This document shows positions 40,401-53,695 of a stretch of DNA of 64,000 bases, piece by piece. How positions within the stretch are numbered: the stretch's first letter is position 1; each line of letters starts with the position of its first letter. Source of the DNA: Inia geoffrensis (Eukaryota > Chordata > Mammalia > Artiodactyla > Iniidae); the NCBI GenBank assembly GCA_036417435.1, contig CM070913.1, positions 16,708,680 through 16,772,679 of the forward strand. Direction: 5' to 3'. The notes beneath the pieces are model-generated. The model was not told the origin of the DNA. It saw only the letters and a program-made list of their open reading frames with translations, and ran no database searches. A program made the position numbers and the translations under genes.

Positions 40401-43400
40401 GTAAAAATGCTGAAATTCAGGAAAAATTGAATTGTCTAATTCTTATGAAAATAAGTGCTTTTTAAGATATTTTAAGAATCACATGTGTGTATTAAGGACA
40501 ATTTTAGTTTGGATGAGTATACTTTTCCTAAACTATTATATTGTTTTGTGTAGTAACAGCATATTAAAAAAACAGTATCATAATAATAGTTAACATTTAT
40601 TAAGCTCTTATTATTATGTGCCAGACACTGTTTTAAGACTTTAGAAGTATTAATTCATTTAATATTAACAAAAATCCTTTGAGATGGACTTACTATTATC
40701 ATCTTCACTTACATTATAGATAAGAAAACTAAGGCACAGAGAAGTTTGAAACTGGCGTTAAGTGGCAGAGACAGACACTGAACCCAGCCAGTATGGCTCT
40801 AAGAGAAGACTCAAGAACAGTAAATAACACTCTAAACCACTTTTAGTGCTCCAATTCAAGTTCTAGAAACATATATATAAGTACACTAGGCTAACATAAT
40901 TTCCTCTATGATGGATAAAAAAATAGGTATTCCAATTTTCATACTACACTTGGGTAGGTGGCCATTTAAGAAAATTTAGTTAAATTATATGAAGTCTCTT
41001 CTGTCTTATCAGTCTATAAGCAGTTAATGTATAGAGATGTTGTTATTCCAGATATGAAAGGTGAGGGAATAATGAAGTAGGAATAATCAGTAAAATAAAT
41101 ATTTCCATAATTGCAAGTATTGAATCCAACTATGTTTAACTCATGAATCCACCTGTATTTTATAACTTTAAAGATATCTTATATTGTTTTACTTTATTTT
41201 AATAGCTGTGTGCCTCAGTAAATAGAAAGTATAGCCAGGAAGATTTACATAGGATGGAAATTAAAATAAGATTTAAAAGAAATTCTGAGAAATGGAAATG
41301 ATAATACAATAACATTCAAGGAACCAATAAGGCTAGAAAATAATCTGAAATGTACCAAAGCTAAATTTCTGCCCCATCACACAGTACACAACTAGATACT
41401 CTTCAATGCCATAAAATATACATCAACATACCATAGTATGAAAAGCCTCTCTGCCTTTTTAAGAAATATTCCCTCTCCTTCTTCCAAAGAAAATCATTAT
41501 GATCTGAACCAATAGAAGTGTTTGTTTACATACCTCAAACATTCTAGCAGCAGTACATCTCACAAGTGCTGAAGTATGGACAACACCATACCACAAAACA
41601 GTTAACAATAACTCATGGTAGGCTGGATTTGCACTGAAAGAAAAAAAAATCACTGCTAAAAGTGAGAGCCACATAGTTCTGGTTTAAAACATAAAAAGGT
41701 ATATTCTTTCATTAAAGTCTATTTTGCCTTTCTGGTGTATTGAAAAATACTACATTTATGAGGAATATTAATGATAAAAATATTGGCAAAACATATAGAA
41801 TTAGTTTGTTTGGTTTAATACGTTACATCTAAGATTCTTTAAAAAAGGAAGTCACCTTATAAAACTACAAACTTTTAGCATATTCAGGAGCTATACTTTT
41901 AGTTTCTCTAAGTATTTGCAATTATGATAGATATTTCAACTCTTTAATAGCATAAAAGTTAAAATTATAAAAAAATAAAGTAAAATAAAATTTATTACTT
42001 ATGAGAAAGAAACACTGGACTAAGAGCCAGATGGGTAAGTTATAACCTCTGTGGGTTTTAATTTCTGCATCTATAAAAATCTGAGACAATACTGTCCTAT
42101 TTACATCATATGGTTGTTTGTAGGATCAATAAGGATAACTCAAATCACCTATATGGAAGGGTAAGTTGGCTGTGAAGCCTATCCAAATGTGGGACAGTAT
42201 TATTAATAAACACATAAGTAAAGAATGAGATAAAACTACTTAAGCAGCTAGATGATGTGCTTATGAGGGACTAGGCAAATCCCATGGAATGGAAAAAGGA
42301 GCCTAATGAGCTGGCTTTCACTTGGGGCTCCTTTTCCAGTGTTGGGAAACTGAATTTTCTTCAAATCTGTACTTGACTTTATTTCTCCAGCTGCTTCAAA
42401 GAAGATATGTCTGTATCCTTTCCCCCATTCTTTTATTATAATGCATTGATTACAAAATATTAAGAATGCACAAATAGGAAAAACCAAAAACAAACAAAAA
42501 AATCTTAAGTCTCAAAACCAAGAGATTTGGTGTGTATGCCAATCTTTTTAGACTAAAAGTATGTACTCTATAAATCCAATTTTTAAACTTTATATAGCTT
42601 TTAAAAAACTATAAGCTATTATTTTTACCCCAGTTCCACAAAAGAAGCTTTCAGGCTATCAAGAGGAGCATGAGATAATGAAAGCAAGGTCATTACATCT
42701 TCTAAGAATCCAATTAACAGCTTTCGGTCTTCTTCCTACAGAGGAAAAAGATTGATAATGAATTTCCACGCAATCAAGTAGAACTAAAACCATAATTTCC
42801 TAACTATAATTAGAAAATTTTACCAAATAAGGGGAAAATATCCTAATTTGGGAGCATTTTAATTACAGATATTTATTAAGCATATCTATGATCACAATGG
42901 TGTGAGGACAAAGACTATCTTGATTCACAGATTTAGACCCGTGCTGTCCAATATGGCAGCCACTCACCACATGTGGTTACTTATATTTAAACTAAAAATG
43001 AAGTAAAATAAAAGATTCAGTTCCTGAGTTGCACTAGTTACAATTCAAGTTGTTTAACAGCCATGTGTGGTTAGTGGTTACCTCACCGGACAGCTCAGAT
43101 ACAGATTACTTACATCATTGCACTATCAATTAGATAGTTCTGGTTTAAAACATAACAAGGTATATTCTTTTATTAAAATCTATGTTACCAATTTTACTTC
43201 CCATTAACTTTGGCTCTAAATACAAACCACTAAAACAGTTATCCTCCTAATAGCAGAAAATTGATATCTGAGAAATTATTAGTGGTGAGCAGCTTCACAC
43301 TTGCTGAAATATAGACCACTGTGTTCTCAGAACAGTCACACCCTTGACTAAAAAATAATCTTTACTTTTAATCTTTCTTTTACAAACCATTATTTTAATA

Positions 43401-46400
43401 ATCTGAAAAAATGTTTCTTTCTTTTTTCTTACACAGTACTGTATTAAGAAATATGTTAGAAAAAGCAGGTCTACTAAATAGGAAAGTTAAAAAAATAACT
43501 GTATGTTACATTAACCTGAATCTGTAAGGGAGGGAATCTGACATTCTATCAGAAAGTAAATATATATAGAGTCAGGTATTTTGTCTTTAGGTCTTTATTA
43601 GCTCAACAATAAATGGCTTCTGTATATATCAATAGATCCATGAGGAAGGCTAGATTACCACCTACCTTTTTTCTACATGGTCAGGTTAATTTAGAATGAG
43701 GTACGGATAAGTGACTGACAAAAGTAACGATCAGCATGAATAAAGGATGGACACAGCAGTTTTATAATACACCAGTCTATTTAGGGAAGAACTTAGACAC
43801 TGACAAACCAGCATCAGAACTATGTTGGAATATAGATCTCACTCATTTATAGTTGCTTACTATATCAAACAGAGTATCCATAAATTTGGAAGATAAACTG
43901 TAAATCTGAAAAAACTTAAGTGTGAAATAAGACCTATGAAATATACTTCTAAATGAGCATGGATTCCTTTGATTTGAAAATTTACTATAATACTATTTCT
44001 CAGCTTTGAAATTTAACACTGCTCATGTATTTGATTCAAAATAGGTTTTGTTTACCAAAGCAATCAGGGCGTGATTAACTCTAACAGAAAATTTGGTTTA
44101 GTAAGAAAAATATTAACAGCTGGTGTGGGCAATCTAGGACAGCCACCTCAATTCACATTTTGTAACCAGCAGGAAAGTTCTTATCTCTTTAGATATTTGG
44201 ATTTCATATAGTGGCTCAAAAAGCATGTCTTTATTCATTTATTCAACAAAACTATACTGAGGGACTACCATGAGGCAAACTTTGTACTTCATTATGCCTT
44301 GAAACACCATTTATGGTGAAAATCAACGTACTAACCAACTGCCAGAGCTTAAAAATGAGAGAGAAAAATATTGATATCACACTTCTTATTATGCTGGAAG
44401 AGCTTCTAAAATTAAAGAGGAAAATGGTATTCATGCTATTGTGCCTCGTAATATGTGCTAGGACTTAATCTCCATGAATTTAAGAATAACAATAGATACA
44501 ATCTGTTAAGGTTACATGACTTAAAATATTCTAAACACAGGGATTCTCTGTGTATACATATTATGGAGTAGTCTTAGAAACTATTGTAGAAAAGTTTAAA
44601 AGAATACTGTACTACTTTAACAGAGTTGGAGCTTCTGTTTCAAGGTATCATACGATACTGTAGAACTATATTTTAATATTATAGGATGGTTCAAATCTAT
44701 TTTGGAAGAAGAGTGCAATAAATATGAACTGCTTTACTCTGAATACAAAAGGCAAAAGAAATTAGGTATTAATTGGGTAAATTTGGGAAAAAAGATCTTC
44801 CTGTTTGCTTCTCACATTCTAATTCCTAAAAATGCTTTATCTTGAGTCCGTATCTTCGCCTCACAGGTGGGACTGCCTCACACTTAAAAATGACTGATAT
44901 GGGCTTCCCTGGTGGCGCAGTGGTTGAGAGTCCGCCTGCCGATGCAGAGGACGCGGTTTCGGGCCCCGATCCAGGAGGATCCCACATGCCGCGGAGCGGT
45001 TGGGCCTGTGAGCCATGGCCGCTGAGCCTGCGCGTCCGGAGCCTGTGCTTCGCAACGGGCGAGGCCACAACAGTGAGAGGCCCGCGTACCGCAAAAAAAA
45101 AAAAAAAAAAAAAAAAAGACTGATGTGCCTTAATAAACATAATATGTTTACTTAAAACAATGTTAAGTATAGTGAAGTGGTCTGTTACATTGGTGACCAC
45201 CAATGAACCACATCTCCTGGTTCATGCTCTCATTTAGTTCCCTCTTTTTGAATCTGGGCTGGGCCTGTGACTTGCTTTAAGCAATAGAATGCAGTAGTAG
45301 TGATGTGCTAATTCCAAGCCTAGGCTTTAGCCTAGCAGATTCTGATTTTGCATTTTTGGGAGCCCTGAGCCACCACGTAATGAGTCTGGCTCTGCTGTTC
45401 CACAGGCCCTGAGGACAGAGACAGGCCCTAAGACTACATGGAGACTGAAACTCAGCCATCCTTGCTGAACCTGCTACCAACCAACCAAGTGAATGCAGCA
45501 ACACAAGCGACTACCAGCAAGAAGAGACACTTAGCTGAGCAAAGATCGTGAGCAAATAAAAGGGTTATAATAAGCCTTTATGTTTTGGGGTAATTCATTA
45601 TGCAGTAACAATTAAGAAAAATAAAGTATTACTAAAAAGTAACTTACTAAAAATGATGATATAGTATGCTACAGCATTTTGTAGTTTGCTTCACCTAACA
45701 CATGCGCTTTGTTGTTTATTAATGAAAAAATTATCAGGAAACACAAAGAAATTACTAAATAAGTGCAATCTAACACCTCTAACAAAATATCAAGAAGCAC
45801 AGAATCTCTAAATTTATTTGTCCAACAGAGATTTTCCTCAGAGACTATTACTGAAATATGCTTGCCACTGTAAATTATTTATTGAATGAAATGAATAAAT
45901 AAATTTTGTTTTCACTTATGGGTAACATTTTCAATTATAAGCACAGTAAAAGACATAATATTAGCTATCTTTTTAAATAGAAAGTGCTTTACATTTTCCA
46001 GCAAAAGAATTTTTCCCTTACCTGAATATAACACGTAAGGACTCCTGTTGCATAAATGGGGACAGTAGCTTTAGTGAGAACCCCATTTCCTGCTGAGGAA
46101 TCTAAAATCACAAAAACAATTTTAAAAATCTGAGTATGCTTTAAATGTAAAGCAAAAAGTCATAAGACAAATTATATTTAAAATTATAACTGGTTACAGA
46201 GCTTACAAATAAATATTGTTACTTTGAAAAGTATTTTGATTAAAACACATATCCACTGGTGGTTGTGAAAATATTATACAACTTAATACTTTTCAGAGCC
46301 ATTAGCATAAACAGTTTTGCTAGATGGGAAAAACTTTAATAACCAAAATGAGACGCTCTACTGTTATTTGCACAGTCAGAAATCAGAGCTTTCTTTAACA

Positions 46401-49400
46401 CTCTCCCAAGTGCCCGTATAAGCAGGTCTTCATAAATTGTCAGGTTTTCAATTTGCAGTATTCAGTAAAATGTAAAGGCACTCAGCTGAAAGGAGGCAGC
46501 CAGATATACATTTTACCTGCTTCCAGATATGAGATACTGTTTAGTTTCCAGTGCTAGCCTAGTTCCAGAGCTCCTCCTGCGTCCTGTATAGGGATTTTCA
46601 GCCAGACAGAACCCTGATTATTTTCATGGAGTAGGGAAGCTAAGTAAAGCATGGGGAGAGGAGAAAGCATCCAATCACAGGTGAGGGTCCTGTGACTACT
46701 GTAACATAAGAGATTTTCTTATGCCGCACGCACAGATGATTTAAAAATAAAAATGTTCCAGAGGTGATATGACAGTTGCTATTTATAGTACCACAGCTCT
46801 CACTTACTGATTTTTAGGCACTGTTTTAAGTGCTTTACATTTACTTTTATGTACTCAAACTTTTTAAAATTACTTTTTATCTATTTTTAATATGGTTTTA
46901 AATTCTTTTCAGCAAGTAGTACATAAAGAAATTGATTTGAAAAAATGTATTTAATTGTCCTGAAAGAATTTTCAGCAAAAAAGAAAGTTCCATTTTCATA
47001 TCAATTCATATTTGAGGTTTGTTTATTCTCTTGGTAAGGGTAACTTTTTCTTTTGGGGAGTACTGATGTTGGTTGACTGTGACCATGGTTGCTGAGAGGT
47101 AAATCTGAGGCTAGGAACATAAGCTTAAGTTGAATTCACAGATACAGACTGTATATACAGTGGCTAATAATCACTTCCTATATGAACAGCTAAATATTCA
47201 CAGCTAACTAATAATTCTAAAAGCTATCAGTTTCCAAAAATATATAAATATTCTTCACCATTTATCATCAGAATTAATAATTAACTAAAGAGATAATACC
47301 AACTATTAGGTATTCCAAGCATTAACCCTTTAGAAAGCTATTAAATATAAACTTTGGGAAGCATTTGTCAAAAAAAAAATCTCATCAACATTTTCAAACT
47401 TAAAGGGAATCATTTATTCATTCTCTAACTATCTCTGAGGACAGCCCCAAATGGAGCTTTTCAGATGACTCAATTCAAATCACTAAGGTAGGACTGAGAG
47501 AAGAATTACCTATACATTCAAAATCAACCAAGTTTAAAAACAAAACAGGGGGGCTATACATTTTTGTTCCTAACATTTTTCACAATTCATTCCTAAGAAA
47601 TTAGAAAAATACACATGGACATAAGATCCACACATAAAGGAGCTCTTAGGCCAGTGGTGCTACAACTACACTTCTTATGACAGATAAGTGAAAACTATGA
47701 ACAGAGGGGCTGGAGCTGCCCATTAAAGCCTGTAGTTTCTTTAAAATCTCATGTTTCATTTAAAAAACATATATGTGTATCTTGCATTCTCTTCAATTAC
47801 AATCTGTTTTAACTTTGAAAAGTTTTAGGTAACTAATTATGAATTAGATGCTCTTTATTTTTTCCTTTTCAGTATCTCGAATATACTATTTCAACTCTGC
47901 AAGGGTACAAGTACTCAGCTTGAGAAGCTCAGCCTTAGGTCAATTTGATTACGGTGAAGGTAGATATTTACAGTCAAAGTGACAAAGATTAATCTTACTG
48001 CCACCACATGGGAAGGATATTAGATGTGGCAGAGTTGTAAAACCAAGAATTCCATAGTATAAATCTTCCTTTTCAATTGTACTTGCTAGTTTATTTATAC
48101 ACTTTAATACAATGAATAAAGTATTTTGCTGGAGTAAAGAGATTCAATTGTTTTTAAAAGTAATAATGAACAAACTTACCAATATTTTCTTCAGACAGTC
48201 TTAAAATCTCCTGGAACTGAGGTTTTACCTAAGCAACCCAAAGAAAAGATCCAGAAAGTCTCAAGTTCAACGGACCGATCAATGGTTAAATAAATAAAAT
48301 GTTTACTACCACTACTTATTTATTTATTTTGTTTTATAGACCATTGATTCAAGTGGTCAAAAACATAACAATTCTTAAGAGCCATAGGAAAAAAGAAGAG
48401 TTAAGTTACTGAAAACAACACCTTTTAGAGATAAAATATTTAAAAAAATCAATTCAGGTCAGCAAGTTTTCTGAAGGGCCTTTAGTTTCCTTCACTAAAT
48501 TAAAATGATTTCCAGGTGATTTTAAGTGCTTTAAATTACTACCTCCTAAAACTGACCTCGATGTTAGAAAGGGTATTTAGGCAGATATTATATGATTAGA
48601 ATTACTGAAAAAATTTGCTGTATATAAAAGGAATGAAAATGAAATTCCATTCATTTAGGGTTTTCAATAAGTAACATATTCATCATGTGATATCCATTGG
48701 CTTAGGTTAGTCTTTAACTTCTTTTAAATTTAACTTTAAACATCAAGTACAGAAATTAACATTAAAATTTTAAGTTAAAGCAAACACTTGTTTCAATTTT
48801 TTATTTTTAACATTATTGGATTTCAGATTTCAGGCCACTTGAAGTCAACCACTTACTGTTAAGTGTTAAAATGAACTCCTAATTGTTTTTGTAAAAAAAG
48901 TAAAATAAATAACAGCTACTTCTTTTGGAGATGTCAAACAAATTGTGCCAAGTGTGATTACCAGTAAAATCAAATTATATTTGTTTAATAATTACATGTT
49001 AGTGAAAAATGTAAAATGATTTTGTTTCTTCTACAATAACATCAAGCTCTGGTTTTTGTCCTCCTATTGACAGGTCAGGCATATTAATTTACAAATTCAA
49101 TTTAAACTGAGATGTAGACCACTGTGAAAAGATTAATCTACAGAATCAGACTTATAGAATTAAATGACACTGAAGCAACTTCTTCATTTCACACATGGAA
49201 AGATTAAGCACAGATACATTAAATGATTTATCATAGGATACAAACATAACAGGGTCATAACCCATTTTCCGAATTCCGTCCAGTCCACTATACCAAACTG
49301 TCATGCTCTAAATGTTTCAGTAACTACAGGTTTAATAGTAAAGAGCTACACAAAATTTTTACCTTTTAAATGTCTTGATTAACATTTGATTATAGCAATT

Positions 49401-52400
49401 ACATCTTTTTATGTTTTTATTAGAGCTCTAAAGAACTGGCTTAACAATATGCTATGAAGACAAATGGATTAACAGGATTGAAGAAGAAAGTGGGACCTAA
49501 GGACATTCCAATTTAATATCTAAAGCTACAGAATAACCTAGATAGGCAAATGTGACAGTGATTGAAATATGTAGCATTTATCTCAAGTGTCCATTCTATT
49601 CCAAGAGCTTGTATCTTGTAGCAAGTATTCTGTACAAGCTGCTTTGATTCTATAATCACCTGAAGTTTTGACCAAAGCATGCTGAGCAAATGGCTGCTTC
49701 CTGAATCTGTGGTAGATGGTAAAGTACCAGAAGCACATTCAAAGAATCACAGTTGAGTCCCCTAGCTGATACTTCCTATGCTAGAAAGCTTTGAGATATC
49801 CACAGTGAGTAGATCTTATATCCAAATCTGGATGCAAACTAAGTTTTGGCTAAATCATCTTCTGAAAATCAATAAAGAGAAGAATATTACTGACTAGAAT
49901 TTTCTTTTACTATCACAGTTTCCTAAGGTATTAAAAGATAATTTGAACAAAGGAAGGGCTCACGCTTTTATTTGCTCTGCTATAGCATTAATTAACACAT
50001 TACATTTCTATGTCTCTTGCATATAAGAAAACATGGAATACAAGTTTTTACCTTAGTGTTTGTAAAAATTTTGCCAAATGTCCGGCAAAGGCGCCAGAAA
50101 AATCTGGAGAATTCATGGACACAGGCAGTTGAAGTAACATTAATTTTGCCAACTATTTCTATAAGCTGTGGCAACCTGAATATGAAAGGAAAGAAAAATA
50201 GGCAGGGGTACAAATAAATTACTGTTTCCTTGCCAATTTCTGAAACAATGCAAATCTAACAATATCTTCTGTTCTGCTTTTCATAGCTAGTAAAATTGGA
50301 ATGCAAAGGAGTTGTTTGGGACCCTTTGCAAAGTCTTCAGTTTATATTCTATAAATTTCTTAAAATAAGTTTTAACTGATTGCCATAAAATATATGGAAT
50401 CTTAATGGTAGGGTTCTAAGTATGGAGTTAATGATCAAATCAATGGAGCTGATATTTCATACAAGAGCTTGGTTAACATGGCATCATCCACTTTAGCCTC
50501 AAAAATGAAAAGTCTGGATGTAGTTTAAAATCCATCACGACTTGTAGACAATAAGGCAGCAGATAGGTCTTCTGACATAATATAGCAGCACCATCTTCAT
50601 AGATAAATAACTACGTATCTAGTAGTATAAATCTCCTCTCCTAAAGAAATTTACCATAGATGATGCCAAGTTATGTTTTGCTATTTGTTTTTTAATATTT
50701 TGTTATATTTTGTCCCTCAGTGCCCAGGCTAAATATAGTGAGCTATCTTTCATTCAACTGACTGAGATGTACTAAATGAATACGGAGGTGGTAACTTACA
50801 GTTGATTGACAACCCATAGTAAACTCTCCCAGCCTGTTGTACCCTCGTGTTCCAGCTGGTAATCATAAAGTTGTAGCAGTACTGCCAATTGCTCACGACT
50901 TCCAATAATAGTAGACACATCTTGAAGAGGCGACATAGGCCGAGGGAACCTAGTCACTATAAAAATTAGAAGCAAAATAAATCACATAGAAAATGACAGT
51001 TTGGAAAGTTAGCTATTCTGTCAAAAGAAAAGTAAGGTTCTGACTCCTAACATTTATTTAGCTTATTATAGACTTTAAATATAAAACTAAAATATATTAA
51101 TTAAACCATTTTTAGAAAAAAATGAAATACAGTTGATCCCTGTACAATCAGAGGTTAATCTGCCTACAACTTACAGTCGGCCCTCTGTATCAGAGGTTCT
51201 TCCACATCCGCAAATTCAACCAACCACAGACCATGTAGTCCTATAGCATTAACTATTGAAAAGTATTCACATATAAGTGGACGTGTACAGTTCAAACTCC
51301 TGTTGTTTAAGGATCAACTGTAAATTTTTGTCATATGTGAACAAATTTAGCAAATCTCAAAAATTAAGATTTTATGAGACTAAATAACTAGTAAGTGAAT
51401 ATTGTAATGAAAGAGCTTGCCAGTGAGGAGTAAAATTTCACTTAGTTTAAATTAAAATTGGCCACAAAATAAGATCTCAGCTAAAATATGGATTTGAATT
51501 TGGTTTTAAAAAAATAGAAATACTTGTAATTCCACCAGACTGTTTATGTCAAAAACTAACTATGATAAAATATTTCCTTCAGGCAGCAAGAAACTAATAG
51601 GTTGACAGCAGGGAAAAACTGTTTAATACCAGAGAATAATGACCTAAAATACATTAAAACTTGAGCTGAACAGGCTTCTTAAGTATTTAATCTCCAATAT
51701 TAAATGATTTATTTTAAAAATGTTCCATAGTTTGATAAACATTAAGTTACTATAAAGTGTTAAAACCAGTGACCAGTAAGATAAAGCAAAATTATTATTA
51801 AATAATGTATTATAAATATTATAACCAGAGTCTCATGTATATACTTTAAAAGTTTTGGGGGAAAAACTGAAAAAATTACTTTTAAAATTATGTAAATAAA
51901 ACATGAATATACACTAGTATATTGTAAATTTTAAACACATCAATAAAATCTATGATTCTACAGATCATAATTAGATTCCAGGTTATTAAAGAACAGGTCT
52001 TAGATGGCTGCTAAGTGAATAATGCTACCAACAGCTGATTAACTGCTGAACAGAAATTCCTAATGGCCTAGCAACTCCTGCACAGAGGTTAACACCCTAA
52101 AAAGACACAATTAAGGATGCAGCATTTTCTCAAAACATATTAATGGTGTAATGATAATTATTAAACTTAAGAAAACATGAAATAACTTTAAAAGTGCTCA
52201 AAGACAAAATTAAGATGGTATTGTCCTCCTATGCTGCCCAAGGCTTTTAACAATATCTTAAGTACAGATAAAGGTTATCCCTTGCTAGCTGAATCTCCTA
52301 TTTGATATCATAATACACACACAAACAAACAAATAAATGAATTTAGGTAACATGGTATTCCATACTATGAGGTTTCTGCTTGAGTTGTCATTATCTCAAC

Positions 52401-53648
52401 CTAGGAATCAAATAGATTTGGATGGTGAGGGATATCTGTACTTCATATTTCTATATTGTCGAAACATATCTGATAATTTCAAAAATGATTATATCACATT
52501 GGTCACAATCTGCGATACTATGATGGAATGTATCAATATATTATTCGTTCAAAAATACTGACAAATTATTGAAAAATAGTGGAACAGTTAAAAGTAAATC
52601 AGATAATGTCAAGATTTATTATAGGCAAAGTGAGGTCCAAAGATTTAAAGCTAGGTCCAACAGAAGCAAAACAGTGTCAAGAAATAAGCAATTACTTGGA
52701 TAACTCAGTTCTAACAGATAAGCAATCAGAATGGCTCAGGGACCTCAAAACATTATTCTATTTAAGAAGATTTTTAAAAATTTGAGCATCTAACTTGTAA
52801 CCATACAGAAGAGTCCCCAGAATACCATTTTAATAAGTATTTTATTGTCAAAAAATTACCACAATTATTCAAATCCAGCAAAATAACAACTGTTATGACT
52901 CTTCAATGTATTTCCCTCTCACTAGAATGTAAGCTCTTCATGGCAGAGATATTTGTCTGTTTTGTTTATGAGTGTATCCCAAGCGTTTAAAATAGTGCCT
53001 GACATAAATATTAGCTAGTGCTCTGGAATTTTCATTATGTAAGAGAAAACTATTAAATCTTCACTTGTAATAAACTGTATCCCAAATTATACAGATGTAC
53101 ACACAGATAGACACAGAGACAAAGATATATAGATAGACCCTAAATAAGGATATAATATTTCCTCATTTATAATAAATGTACTATAACCTACATGTGAGAA
53201 TAATAACATTAACATTTATAGCTACTATTAAAAGTCAGAGGGTCAAATTAAGTCAATAAGAACTTAAAAGATTATTTTTGGCACAATAAAGACATAATCA
53301 CAAGGAAAGGTCACATAAACACCAGAAGGAATATGTTCAGGATGGTAAAGTAGTTTTGAAAATTTTCTATCTAATCTCTAACATGTGCTCGGCAATAGGT
53401 GACATTTAAGAATTATTTGCTAAATGAATGAATGATAGCAAGTGCTGTGGGTTGAACTGTGTCTCCCTTAAAAATTTATATCTTGAAGTCCAAACCCCTA
53501 GAACCTCAGAATGTGACCTTATTTGGAAATATTGTTGTTGCAGATATAATTAGATAAGATGAAGTCATACTGGAATAGCATGGACTTCTAATGCAATATA
53601 CCTGATCTTATAAAAGGGAAATTTGGACAGAGACAAGTGCGGGCACGT

Positions 53649-53695
<47 letters not shown>

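Noticed and set aside
44826..45203. Overlapping GC-rich frames on both strands
   Set aside because: Produced by the GC-rich SINE at 44901-45117; same for 60143-60494 and 62565-63090.
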